Source: Bacteroidaceae bacterium
Lineage (GTDB): Bacteria > Bacteroidota > Bacteroidia > Bacteroidales > Bacteroidaceae
DNA: 45,846 nucleotides
Assembly: GCA_017619335.1 (NCBI GenBank)
Contig: JAFZSP010000101.1
Coordinates: 1 to 45,846 of the forward strand
Direction of reading: 5' to 3'
The notes beneath the pieces are model-generated. The model had not been told where the DNA came from. It did no database searches and was given only the letters and a program-made list of their open reading frames with translations. Positions 24,243-32,450 of the stretch are shown here, in pieces; the stretch's first letter is position 1; each line of letters begins with the position of its first letter. The translations under genes and the position numbers were made by a program.

Positions 24243-26450
24243 TTATTTCAAATAATCCTCGAAATACCTCGTAATCCGCTCATGGAGATGTACCTGGTCT
24301 GTGCCAAACATGTTGTGCTCGTCACCAGGATAGGTGAAGAGGTCGGGCTGTGTGCCGGCATCGATGCAAGCGCGGATGAAGGAGAGGGTGTGCTGGGGCA
24401 CACAGATGGGGTCGTTGTAGCCGAAGATAATCTGCAGGCGGCCACGCAGGTTCTTGGCCTTGGGCAGCAGGCTGCTGGAGGCGTAACCCTCGGGGTTCTC
24501 CTCGGGGCGGTCCATGTAACGCTCGCCATACATCACCTCATAATATTTCCAGTCGATGACAGGTCCTCCTGCCACGCCCACCTTGAAGACATCGGGATAG
24601 GAACACATGAGGTTCGTGGTCATAAAGCCGCCAAAGCTCCAGCCATGCACGCCCAGACGGTCTGCATCCACGTAGGGCAGCGTTTTCAGGAATTCCACGC
24701 CGCATAGTTGGTCTTTCATCTCCTCGTCCCCTAAGTGACGGAAGGTGGCCTGCTCAAACTTCAGGCCGCGATACTGCGACCCTCTGTTGTCTAATACGAA
24801 AATGACATAGCCCAGCTGCGCCATGTAAATCTCCCAACCACGGAAGTAATAGCCGCGGGAGGCCTGCACGTTGTGGGCGTGAGGCCCGCCATAGACATAG
24901 ACGACGGTGGGATATTTCTTGGACGGGTCGAAGTTCACGGGCTTGATGAGGCGGTAGTAGAGGTCTGTGATGCCGTCAGCCGCCTTGATGCTTCCGCTGC
25001 TGATCTCCGGAGCGTTATAGTCCTTCCAGGGGTCTTCAGCAGTCAGCAGGTTGGTGCTCTTGCCCGTCTTGGTCTGGGTCAGTTCCACCTTGCGGGTGAC
25101 GGTGGGGGAGGAGTAGGTGTCGATGAACTGTGAGCCGTTGGCACTGAGGTTGGCGCTGTGTACGCCGTCGTCTGCACAGAGTAATGTGGTCACTCCCTTG
25201 GAGAGGCTCACCGCATGAATCGTAGCGCGCAGGGGGTGCGTGACATTGCCAATGAACAGCGCGCTCTTTTCTTTCTGATTGAAGCCTAAGAAGTCACGCA
25301 CCTCGAAGCTGCCAGGTGTCAGCAGGCTGACAGCCACATGGTCACACGTGCTGCCTCCGCCCTCGGCCTCGTGCCATTCGGGGTACATCCGCTTCTTGAG
25401 GTCAATGAGGTACAGGTGGTTCCAGTTGTCGCGGCGTGTCTGCATGACAGCCTTCGTCTCGTCCCACGGAAGGAACGCCAGCACGTTCTGGGGTTCCACA
25501 TACTTGGGATGCTTCTCTTCCAGGAGGGGTTCGCTGTCCTTCAGGCCTGTGGCTGCATCGTAGCCGAAGAGCTGCATGTGGTTCTGGTCACGATTGAGTT
25601 CAAAGACGTAGAGTTTCTTGCCGTCTGGTGCCCACGAGAGGTTGGTCATGTAGTCCGTCTTGGGCTTGGGATTCTGCAGCCAGACGGTCTTGCCTGTCTT
25701 CACATCATACACGGCCACACTGACGTCCTCTGTCTCGCAGCCTGCCATGGGGTACTTATCCACGGTGGTGGCTGCCATGCGCTGGGTGATATCCACTTGC
25801 GGGTAGGAGGGGATGCGGCTCTGGTCTTTCTTGTAGAAGGCCAGGCGCTGTCCGTCGGGACTCCAGAAGAGGCCGCTGCTGATGCCGAATTCATCACGAC
25901 TGACAGTGTGTCCATAGACCACGTCATCGTTGCCGTCCTGTGTCAGCTGGGTGCGAGTGCCGTCGGAGGTCTGCACGAAGACGTTGTTGCCAATGCAGTA
26001 GGCCATCGCGCGGCTCTCCTTGTTCCACACCAGCTCGCTGGCGCCCTCTTGAAGGGCTCCGCGCCAGACAATCGTTTTCTTCTGGAAGTCCAGCAGGATA
26101 ATCTCCTTGGATGTCTGCACTTTCACAATGGGCTCGTCGGGATAGGGGAATTCTACGCTAGTGCAGGCTCTCACCATTTTCTCGCCGAGGATGGTGTTCA
26201 GGTCGTCACAGGTGAAGAGCGTGGATTTCTCGATGGCTCCTTTCACGTTTTTCATCTCCTGGGCCTCGTCCACCGTCAGTTCCACTGGTACTTCTCCCCA
26301 CCAGGTGGAGAACATATACTTCGGTTGCAGGTTCCAGAAGGTGGAACCGCCTCCAAGGAGGTCATTGAGCGTGAAGCTCTTCTTTGTGGTCTGTGACATC
26401 ATTGCCGATGCGGTCGTCAGGAGCGCCGCTAATAAAAGAGTCCTTTTCAT
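24243..26450 (-). CDS. S9 family dipeptidyl peptidase (DPP IV-like), exported
   Basis: A 735-aa protein with a signal peptide (1-19, TASAMMSQ). The N-terminal part is the eight-bladed DPPIV_N propeller (about 50-470, e.g. FGISSGLFWSPDGQRLAFYKKD, SWAPDGKKLYVFELNR). The C-terminal alpha/beta hydrolase carries the triad S605 (GWSFGG), D680 (FGYNDPICVPQ) and H712 (DEHNMFG). The enzyme removes X-Pro or X-Ala dipeptides from peptide N-termini in the periplasm and is a normal part of peptide use in Bacteroidales. It lies 12 nt after the methyltransferase gene. Confidence 0.94.
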   Translation of the reverse strand: MKRTLLLAALLTTASAMMSQTTKKSFTLNDLLGGGSTFWNLQPKYMFSTWWGEVPVELTVDEAQEMKNVKGAIEKSTLFTCDDLNTILGEKMVRACTSVEFPYPDEPIVKVQTSKEIILLDFQKKTIVWRGALQEGASELVWNKESRAMAYCIGNNVFVQTSDGTRTQLTQDGNDDVVYGHTVSRDEFGISSGLFWSPDGQRLAFYKKDQSRIPSYPQVDITQRMAATTVDKYPMAGCETEDVSVAVYDVKTGKTVWLQNPKPKTDYMTNLSWAPDGKKLYVFELNRDQNHMQLFGYDAATGLKDSEPLLEEKHPKYVEPQNVLAFLPWDETKAVMQTRRDNWNHLYLIDLKKRMYPEWHEAEGGGSTCDHVAVSLLTPGSFEVRDFLGFNQKEKSALFIGNVTHPLRATIHAVSLSKGVTTLLCADDGVHSANLSANGSQFIDTYSSPTVTRKVELTQTKTGKSTNLLTAEDPWKDYNAPEISSGSIKAADGITDLYYRLIKPVNFDPSKKYPTVVYVYGGPHAHNVQASRGYYFRGWEIYMAQLGYVIFVLDNRGSQYRGLKFEQATFRHLGDEEMKDQLCGVEFLKTLPYVDADRLGVHGWSFGGFMTTNLMCSYPDVFKVGVAGGPVIDWKYYEVMYGERYMDRPEENPEGYASSSLLPKAKNLRGRLQIIFGYNDPICVPQHTLSFIRACIDAGTQPDLFTYPGDEHNMFGTDQVHLHERITRYFEDYLK

Positions 26451-26462
26451 GTGCTGAATGAT

Positions 26463-28025
26463 TTAATCTTCGTCGTCATCATCTCCTCCGAAGAAACGTC
26501 TCCGTGCTTCTTGTCGGGCCGCACGGTCGTTGCCCTTGGGCCGGTAGTCTCCACGGCCGGCACTGCTGCCACGCCCCTTGAAGCTGTCGCGACGGTCTCC
26601 GCGTTTGTCTGCGTCACGACGGTCGCCCCGCTTGTCGGAATCCCGTCTGCCGCCCCGTCTGTCGGAATCCTCGTCCCGATCAAAGCCGCCACGACGTCCG
26701 CGGCCGTTGTCGTCGCGGGAGAACTTGTTGAAGCGGTGGCGGTCACGGTTGTCACCACGTGCATCGTCATCATCGAAATCCCGTCTGAAGCCTTCCCGCT
26801 TCTGCTTGAAGGGGCGACGGTCTGACATCTGACGGCGGTCGGCATCGGACTTCACAGAGCCGCCCTGGGCCATGTGCTGGTCCAACCGCCCGTCGAAGAG
26901 GACGTACTTGCGCAACTCACATTCCAGGGAACCATTATATAAAGGTGTCTTCAGGGACGGTTTGAGGCCGATTTGCTCGAAGTTCTCGTCCTTGTAGCTG
27001 AGAATCCATGCTTCTCCGCCTGTGAATTCGCGTTTCAGTTTCTGTCCGATGGTCTTGTAGAGGCCCAGAAGGTCTGGGGCCGAGAGGCGTTCGCCGTAGG
27101 GCGGATTGGTGACGATGAGGGTGGGCTGCTGCTCTCCATCAGCAGGCAGCACGGGCGTTTTGGTGAAGTCTGCCTCTTCGATGGTGATGTCCTTGGCCAG
27201 GCCGGCAGCCTTGACGTTACGGGTGGCCACGCCCACGGCTTTCGGGTCGATGTCACGTCCGTAGATGTGGTGAAGGAACTCGCGCTCAGAGCTGTCGTCG
27301 CCAGAGACTTTCTGGAAGAGGTCGGCATCGAAGTCCGGCCACTTCTCGAAGGCATAACTCTGGCGGAAGATACCTGGTGAGATACCTCGTGCGATGAGTG
27401 CGGCCTCAATGCACAGCGTGCCGCTGCCGCAGAAGGGATCCAGGAAATCGGACTCCCCGTGCCAGCCTGTCATCAGGATGATGCCTGCGGCCAGCACTTC
27501 GTTCAGCGGGGCTGCCACGCTTTCCTGGCGATAGCCGCGGCGATGGAGACTCTCTCCACTGCTGTCTAATGCTAAGGTGGCATCGTAGTCGGAGATATGG
27601 ATGTGAAGCTGGATGTCAGGGTTGGAGACGCTGACGTTGGGGCGCGATCCTGTGCGCTCGCGGAACTGGTCGGCGATGGCGTCCTTGACCTTGTAGGCCA
27701 CGAACTTGGAGTGATGGAACTCTGGAGAGAACACCACGCTATCGACCGCAAACGTCGTCTGTGGCGAGAGGTATTCTGTCCAGTCGATGGCCTTGACGGC
27801 TTCATACACGTCGTCGGCACTGCGGGCCTTGAAGTGCTTGATGGGTTTGAGCACACGGATGGCGGTGCGCAAGCAGTAGTTGGCGCGGTACAGCATTTCC
27901 TTGTCGCCAGTGAAGGTGACCATGCGGCGGCCAATCTGGATGTCGCTGGCACCGAGTTCTGTCAGTTCCTGTGCCAGCAGGGGTTCAAGACCTTGGAAAG
28001 TCTTGGCGATGAGTTCAGTTGTCAT
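26463..28025 (-). CDS. THUMP-domain rRNA (guanine-N2)-methyltransferase, RlmL-like, with long RD/RG tail
   Basis: A 520-aa cytosolic enzyme. The THUMP RNA-binding domain covers about 45-160. The SAM-binding Rossmann fold has motif I DPFCGSGTLCIEAAL (196-210) and the catalytic NPPY at 307-310, as in N2-guanine methyltransferases. It matches the N-terminal half of E. coli RlmL (23S m2G2445). From about residue 385 there is a disordered tail of roughly 135 residues with repeated DRRGG, DKRGDRRD and GRG units ending in an acidic DDDDED. Such tails bind RNA non-specifically in other proteins (inference). It lies 30 nt after the acetyltransferase gene. Confidence 0.9.
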   Translation of the reverse strand: MTTELIAKTFQGLEPLLAQELTELGASDIQIGRRMVTFTGDKEMLYRANYCLRTAIRVLKPIKHFKARSADDVYEAVKAIDWTEYLSPQTTFAVDSVVFSPEFHHSKFVAYKVKDAIADQFRERTGSRPNVSVSNPDIQLHIHISDYDATLALDSSGESLHRRGYRQESVAAPLNEVLAAGIILMTGWHGESDFLDPFCGSGTLCIEAALIARGISPGIFRQSYAFEKWPDFDADLFQKVSGDDSSEREFLHHIYGRDIDPKAVGVATRNVKAAGLAKDITIEEADFTKTPVLPADGEQQPTLIVTNPPYGERLSAPDLLGLYKTIGQKLKREFTGGEAWILSYKDENFEQIGLKPSLKTPLYNGSLECELRKYVLFDGRLDQHMAQGGSVKSDADRRQMSDRRPFKQKREGFRRDFDDDDARGDNRDRHRFNKFSRDDNGRGRRGGFDRDEDSDRRGGRRDSDKRGDRRDADKRGDRRDSFKGRGSSAGRGDYRPKGNDRAARQEARRRFFGGDDDDED

Positions 28026-28055
28026 TATTTAATGGGGTGAATGGGCTTAATGGAT

Positions 28056-28976
28056 CTAATGGCTGTATTTGTTCTGGAGAATCTTGGTGCCGGGTTCCAC
28101 ATCTTCTGTGACCCAGATGTTACCGCCGATGACGGCATCGTGACCGATGGTGATGCGTCCCAGGATGGTGCTGTTGGCATACACGATCACGTTGTCCTCC
28201 AGGATGGGATGACGAGGGATACCCTTGATGGGGTTGCCATCGGCATCCACAGGGAAGCTCTTGGCACCGAGGGTGACGCCCTGGTACAGCTTCACGTTGT
28301 TGCCGATGATGCAGGTGGCACCGATCACCACACCCGTTCCATGGTCGATGGTGAAGTGGTGGCCGATGGTGGCACCAGGGTGGATGTCTATGCCTGTCTC
28401 GCTGTGTGCCATCTCTGTGATGATGCGGGGAATCAGGGGCACGCCCAACTGCAGCAGCTCGTGGGCGATGCGGTAGTTGGTGATGGCCTTGATGACGGGG
28501 TAGCAGGAGATGACTTCGCCGTAGGTCTCTGCGGCTGGGTCACCTAAATAGGCAGCCTCCACGTCTGTGGCCAGCGTCTGGCGCAGGGCAGGCAGCTTCT
28601 GGATGAAAGCACGAGCCAGCTCAGCGGCTTTCCGCTTGCGGGTGTCCTGGGCAGAGGAGTAGGTCTCGCCGTAGGCTTCCACCTCTCCCCAGCCGGTGGC
28701 AAAACACAGGCCGGCCTGGATCTGTTCACACAGCAGACAGTACAGCCGCTCCAGGGCCACACCGGTGTGGAAGATCAAGTTTTGGGTGTTGACATTGCTC
28801 TTCCCGTAGAAACCTGGGAAGAGAACACTGCGGCACAAGTCCATCGCCTCGGCCAGCTCGGGCTGAGAAGGCAGCGGGTCGCCGTCGCGATGTTCGTGGA
28901 ACAGACCGCAGAGGGACTCAGGGTTGGCCAGCGCGGTGGCCACCGTCGTCAGAAGAGTTTGCGTAGAACGATTCAT
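28056..28976 (-). CDS. Serine O-acetyltransferase (EpsC/CysE-like)
   Basis: A 306-aa protein that transfers acetyl from acetyl-CoA to serine, first step of cysteine synthesis. The N-terminal helical part is followed by a left-handed beta-helix of hexapeptide repeats (IDIHPGATIGHHFTIDHGTG, VVIGATCIIGNNVKLYQGVTLGAKSF, PILEDNVIVYANSTILGRITIGHDAVIGG). The His-Asp pairs of the active site are in this block. The ATG at 28976 is preferred to a TTG four codons upstream, because the latter overlaps the -7 element (28986-28993), leaving an almost leaderless transcript. First gene of the six-gene minus-strand operon. Confidence 0.92.
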   Translation of the reverse strand: MNRSTQTLLTTVATALANPESLCGLFHEHRDGDPLPSQPELAEAMDLCRSVLFPGFYGKSNVNTQNLIFHTGVALERLYCLLCEQIQAGLCFATGWGEVEAYGETYSSAQDTRKRKAAELARAFIQKLPALRQTLATDVEAAYLGDPAAETYGEVISCYPVIKAITNYRIAHELLQLGVPLIPRIITEMAHSETGIDIHPGATIGHHFTIDHGTGVVIGATCIIGNNVKLYQGVTLGAKSFPVDADGNPIKGIPRHPILEDNVIVYANSTILGRITIGHDAVIGGNIWVTEDVEPGTKILQNKYSH

Positions 28977-28985
28977 TTCGGGCGA

Positions 28986-28993
28986 CAAAGGTA
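28986..28993 (-). promoter_or_regulatory. -7 element of the epsC-purD-dedA operon
   Basis: TACCTTTG on the minus strand, ending 9 nt before the ATG. The predicted start then lies within a few nucleotides of the ATG, so the 5' leader would be very short. Confidence 0.55.
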
Positions 28994-29146
28994 CATATAA
29001 TTAAGGAAAAGAGGAAAGAGAACGGGAGAAAAAACGATTTTTAGTTTCTGAATGTGCAATTATTTGACGAAAATGGGCCTTCAGAGGGCATTTACCCCCT
29101 TTTCTGACGGCTATCATTGCTTTTTTAACTTTATTAAAAGTTCAGA

Positions 29147-29178
29147 TTTGGACGAATGGACAAAACGTTTTACCTTTG
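29147..29178 (+). promoter_or_regulatory. Promoter of the SGNH hydrolase gene
   Basis: TTTG (29147-29150), 20-nt spacer, TACCTTTG (29171-29178), a textbook Bacteroidetes promoter. The predicted start near 29185 leaves a leader of about 60 nt. Confidence 0.8.
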
Positions 29179-29243
29179 CAGCCATAAAGTTCATTTTCGA
29201 GCGAAATAACCCTTATTCATAAACAATCTAACACAAAGAAACA

Positions 29244-29927
29244 ATGAAACAACTCACTCTCCTGATGTTTGCGCTCTTCTGTGCATGCACGACAATGTTG
29301 GCACAGGAAGATTTTGCCAACTTCAAACGTTATGCCGAAGACAACGTCCGCGTGAAAGCAGAACCCCAAAGTGCCCGTCGCGTCGTCTTCATGGGCAACT
29401 CCATCACAGACAACTGGGCCGCCATGCATCCGCAGTTCTTCAAGGACAATGGATTCGTGGGACGTGGCATCGGTGGACAGACTTCTTACCAGATGCTCCT
29501 GCGATTCACACAGGACGTCATCGACCTCAAGCCCGCTGCTGTCGTCATCAATTGCGGCACCAATGACATCGCCCTCAACAATCATCCCTACGTGGAGGAT
29601 CGTACCTTCGAGAACATCGAGGCGATGGTAACGCTGGCCAAGGCCCACAAAATCGCCGTCATCCTCACCAGCGTCCTGCCTGCAGAAGGCTTCAGCTGGA
29701 GACCAGAGGTGACGGATGCTCCTGACAAAATCGAGAAACTCAATGCCCGCATCAAGGAATATGCTCGCAAAAAGCATTGTCAGTATGTGGACTACTATTC
29801 CGCACTCGTTTATGGAGAAGGACGCCAGCTCAATCCACAGCTCCGCAAGGACATTGCTCATCCCAATTCCGAGGGCTACGACGTGATGGAGCCCCTGGTG
29901 CTGCAGGCCATCAAGAAAGCTCTCTGA
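29244..29927 (+). CDS. SGNH/GDSL-type hydrolase, exported
   Basis: A 227-aa secreted esterase with a signal peptide (about 1-20, TTMLAQ). It has the four SGNH blocks: GNSIT with catalytic Ser53, GRGIGGQTSYQML, CGTNDIA with Asn107, and DIAHPNSEGYD with Asp203 and His206. It resembles the PAF-acetylhydrolase-like lipases and acetylesterases of Bacteroidetes that often deacetylate carbohydrates, but the substrate is unknown. Monocistronic: own promoter at 29147-29178 and a strong terminator at 29951-29992. Confidence 0.93.
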   Translation: MKQLTLLMFALFCACTTMLAQEDFANFKRYAEDNVRVKAEPQSARRVVFMGNSITDNWAAMHPQFFKDNGFVGRGIGGQTSYQMLLRFTQDVIDLKPAAVVINCGTNDIALNNHPYVEDRTFENIEAMVTLAKAHKIAVILTSVLPAEGFSWRPEVTDAPDKIEKLNARIKEYARKKHCQYVDYYSALVYGEGRQLNPQLRKDIAHPNSEGYDVMEPLVLQAIKKAL

Positions 29928-29950
29928 ACCATCGACATCCCATCAATCAA

Positions 29951-29992
29951 TCGGCCCGTAACGTTCTCCCACAACGTTACAGGCCGATTTTC
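29951..29992 (+). terminator. Strong terminator after the SGNH gene
   Basis: Stem TCGGCC-c-GTAACGTT / loop ctcccac / AACGTTAC-a-GGCCGA followed by TTTTCC: 14 paired bases with two single-base interruptions. Confidence 0.9.
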
Positions 29993-30030
29993 CTTATATA
30001 AGTTGTATTCTTCCCACTTACTTATATCCA

Positions 30031-31224
30031 TTACTCGTCCTCCTTCTTCATCACGTTATACAATGCCAGACCCTTAACCGTCAGCAGGTACTTCTGACGT
30101 GGATGACGGGGCGACTGAGGATATAGAAGACGGACATAGCCCTCCTTCATCGAAGGATTCAAATGATATTCTATAAAGTTGGGGCGATGCTTCAATCCCG
30201 TCTTTTCCATTAACTGAGCAATGGACAATTCCTCTTCACCGATTACCTTTATTAATTCTAAAATCAGGGGATTATTCGTGTGTACCAAATCTTGAACTTG
30301 TTCGGGTACTTGTTCGCTACTTGTTCGGGTACTTGTTCGGGTTCTTGATGGGGTACTTGCGGGGGTGGCCAAGTTTGGCTGTACGCTCCATTCTGTCGTA
30401 GGATTGATATGCAAATACCGGTTTCGCAAATCCCATTGTTCTCCAAGCAACAGATTGCGGAAGAAACGTTCCAGATAAATGGGTGAATAGTCTATACCCT
30501 TGCGTGCATTCTTATAGTTGGCACGCACCAGGGCATTACGGAAATACCAAGAATGTTTTGCAAACTGGTCATTGTCAACATCAAAGCCCAGCGAACGCAG
30601 ATATTGTATGGTAAACACGGCTGTAGTTCGGGTATTCCCTTCACCGAATGCATGTATCTGCCACAAACCTGATACAAAGTGTGACAGGTGGCTTATCATC
30701 TCGTCATGGCTCTTCCCTTTATAACTATATGCACGCTCTTGCTCCAAGTCGTAGTCGATGGCACGTCGCAGGTCTTCCCAATTAAGATATAGAACAGTGT
30801 CTCCTTCCAAAACCCACTCTTTCTTAGTGATATCGTATTTGCGGAATTCACCTGCATGCTTCATTACACCTTCAAAAACTCGGCGATGTACAGATTGGAA
30901 GCCACCTGTACTAAAATCAAAAGTAAGACTCGACAGCACTTTTACGATGTTCGACGATACCCGGTCTGCTTCTTCTTTGTCTTCATCGTTGGCATCGTGA
31001 GCTGTTTTTGTTATATAATACTGATTGACGAGATCGCGTGCCTCGTCGATGGTGATTTCTCCTTCAATATGTCGGCGTGCGGTGTTTTGCAGGTAGTCTG
31101 ATGTCTTCAGGCCATCCACTGCTTGCAACCCTATAGCAGTCTGCCAATAGCCTGCTTTCTCCCTTTGTGCAGGTTCCCCTTGGCGGATATACTCGTCGAA
31201 ATTGATATATAATTGGTCACTCAT
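30031..31224 (-). CDS. Fic-domain protein with C-terminal winged helix
   Basis: A 397-aa cytosolic protein. An N-terminal helical Fic_N-like segment precedes the Fic core (about 90-290) with the motif HAFGEGNTRTTAVF, a variant of HxFx(D/E)GNGR in which the second Gly is Thr. Fic enzymes usually transfer AMP from ATP to target proteins. A linker rich in SRTRTSTRTSSEQVPEQVQ follows, encoded by direct repeats of the TGTTCGGGTACT type, then a winged-helix domain (ILELIKVIGEEELSIAQLMEKTGLKHRPNFIEYHL). The inhibitory helix motif was not found. It lies beside a MntA/HepT pair, so a toxin, regulatory or phage-defence role is possible (inference). Confidence 0.88.
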   Translation of the reverse strand: MSDQLYINFDEYIRQGEPAQREKAGYWQTAIGLQAVDGLKTSDYLQNTARRHIEGEITIDEARDLVNQYYITKTAHDANDEDKEEADRVSSNIVKVLSSLTFDFSTGGFQSVHRRVFEGVMKHAGEFRKYDITKKEWVLEGDTVLYLNWEDLRRAIDYDLEQERAYSYKGKSHDEMISHLSHFVSGLWQIHAFGEGNTRTTAVFTIQYLRSLGFDVDNDQFAKHSWYFRNALVRANYKNARKGIDYSPIYLERFFRNLLLGEQWDLRNRYLHINPTTEWSVQPNLATPASTPSRTRTSTRTSSEQVPEQVQDLVHTNNPLILELIKVIGEEELSIAQLMEKTGLKHRPNFIEYHLNPSMKEGYVRLLYPQSPRHPRQKYLLTVKGLALYNVMKKEDE

Positions 31225-31261
31225 ATTTACTAATACTTTTATTTAAAAACCTTTTGCTTGC

Positions 31262-31293
31262 AGCGAACTGACCCTCAAGGGCCTCTTTTCGCT
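31262..31293 (-). other. Hairpin in the Fic leader
   Basis: AGCGAA..CCCT-ca-AGGG..TTCGCT forms a two-step stem in the ~98-nt leader of the Fic transcript. It could be a regulatory structure; no family was recognised. Confidence 0.4.
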
Positions 31294-31327
31294 TCACGAC
31301 AATGAGCTTATTGATGTGAATATGGGG

Positions 31328-31335
31328 CAAAGATA
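31328..31335 (-). promoter_or_regulatory. -7 element for the Fic gene
   Basis: TATCTTTG on the minus strand (TAnnTTTG), about 104 nt before the ATG. The divergent gap 31336-31577 is AT-rich, holds a GGGAC..GTCCC inverted repeat (31451-31476) and no gene. Confidence 0.5.
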
Positions 31336-31577
31336 CTCTTTTTTATTGAAATATCGCTCTCAAAAAGACATTTTTGCAGAAAATGACGGGGTCAAGACAT
31401 CATTTTCCTGTTTTTGACCTCAAAAAATGCTGTTTCCCACTGTCAATGATGGGACTGTTTAATAAAAAATGGTCCCAAAATCTTTCTTTTTACAAGCAGT
31501 AAGCAGCCTTTTTCCACTTCCTTTGCTTTCAATAATCACTTTTTTGCTCCTCTCTCCTCACTTTTTCTTCCTTTTTC

Positions 31578-31608
31578 TTTGTCAGTTCACCATTTCTTCC
31601 TACTTTTG
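31578..31608 (+). promoter_or_regulatory. Promoter of the MntA-HepT operon
   Basis: TTTG (31578-31581), 19-nt spacer, TACTTTTG (31601-31608). The predicted start is near 31615, about 22 nt before the ATG. Confidence 0.7.
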
Positions 31609-31636
31609 TGGCGAGAAATGAAAAGAATGGTTGTAA

Positions 31637-31936
31637 ATGAGCACAGAATCAATGACAAAGAAAATTGCAGAATACTTCAAGTCACAACCTGTCTTGAAGG
31701 CTTGGCTCTTTGGCTCCTTCTCTCGTGGCGAGGAGCGTCCTGACAGCGATGTGGATATACTCTTTGTCCCTGATATGTCGCAGAAGTTCAGCTTGTTCAC
31801 TCTAGGAGGGATGTATATGGACTTAAAGGACCTCTTGAACCGTGAAGTGGACTTAATCCCGGAGAATTCCCTTCTCCCTTTTGCTAAGAAAAGTGCAGAA
31901 CGTGATAAAATTCTGATTTATGAGAGAACCGCTTAG
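31637..31936 (+). CDS. MntA-type nucleotidyltransferase antitoxin
   Basis: A 99-aa minimal nucleotidyltransferase. The motif GSFSRGEERPDSDVDILFV (from about residue 26) is the GSx10DxD signature, with D39 and D41 as metal ligands; a third acidic residue is in NREVDLIP. Known MntA antitoxins adenylylate a tyrosine of the partner HepT toxin, neutralising it. The stop overlaps the HepT start by 17 nt, the usual arrangement for this type VII-like toxin-antitoxin pair. Confidence 0.9.
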   Translation: MSTESMTKKIAEYFKSQPVLKAWLFGSFSRGEERPDSDVDILFVPDMSQKFSLFTLGGMYMDLKDLLNREVDLIPENSLLPFAKKSAERDKILIYERTA

Positions 31937-32300
31937 AGACAAAAATCGTTTAGAACATATGCTAGACCATATAGATAAGGTCTTGAATGCAGCAAAGGAT
32001 AAGAGCTTTGCGGAATTCAATGATGACCCAATTCTGTTTGGGGCAATAGCATACTATACAATGGTCATTGGCGAGGCTGCCTATATGTTGACGAATGATT
32101 TCAAGGAACAACATCCTCTAACTCCATGGCGCCAGATAGAAGGCATGCGTCATCACATTGTCCACGGATATGCTCAGATTCAGAAAGATATGCTGTGGAA
32201 TGTAGTTCTGGAAGACTTACAACCCTTAAGATCTCAACTTGAGGCATATCTTACCGAGACCAACTGGGACGAGTGGGAGCGAACAAAATTTGACCTGTAA
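31920..32300 (+). CDS. HepT-like (DUF86) ribonuclease toxin
   Basis: A 126-aa all-helical HEPN protein. The catalytic RX4HXY motif is present as RHHIVHGY, where the Arg and His are the RNase residues and the Tyr is the AMPylation target in characterised systems. It overlaps the MntA gene by 17 nt. It ends 25 nt before the convergent kinase-SUMF gene with no obvious terminator hairpin between. Confidence 0.9.
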   Translation: MREPLRDKNRLEHMLDHIDKVLNAAKDKSFAEFNDDPILFGAIAYYTMVIGEAAYMLTNDFKEQHPLTPWRQIEGMRHHIVHGYAQIQKDMLWNVVLEDLQPLRSQLEAYLTETNWDEWERTKFDL

Positions 32301-32325
32301 AGCCGAGACTTTTTTAGGGCATGAA

Positions 32326-32450
32326 CTACAGAGCAAGGCGCATGCCGAGGTTGTAGCTACGGTCGTCATGCAGGAAAGATCCACGACGCGAAACACGACA
32401 GCCTTTGAGGCTGCTGCACCAACTTCCACCACGGCACACACGAGAACGAC
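32326..32450 (-). other. Hypervariable 3' segment of the kinase-SUMF gene (DGR VR candidate)
   Basis: It encodes the C-terminal ~43 residues, from SSGRSRV through RGGSW, GCRVS and DDRSYN to LGMRLAL. Aligned with the same region of the PEGA-SUMF gene, about 22 of 43 residues match, against about 166 of 186 just upstream. The DNA then agrees again from CGCCTTGCTCTGTAG through the stop and about 25 nt beyond. Confidence 0.5.
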
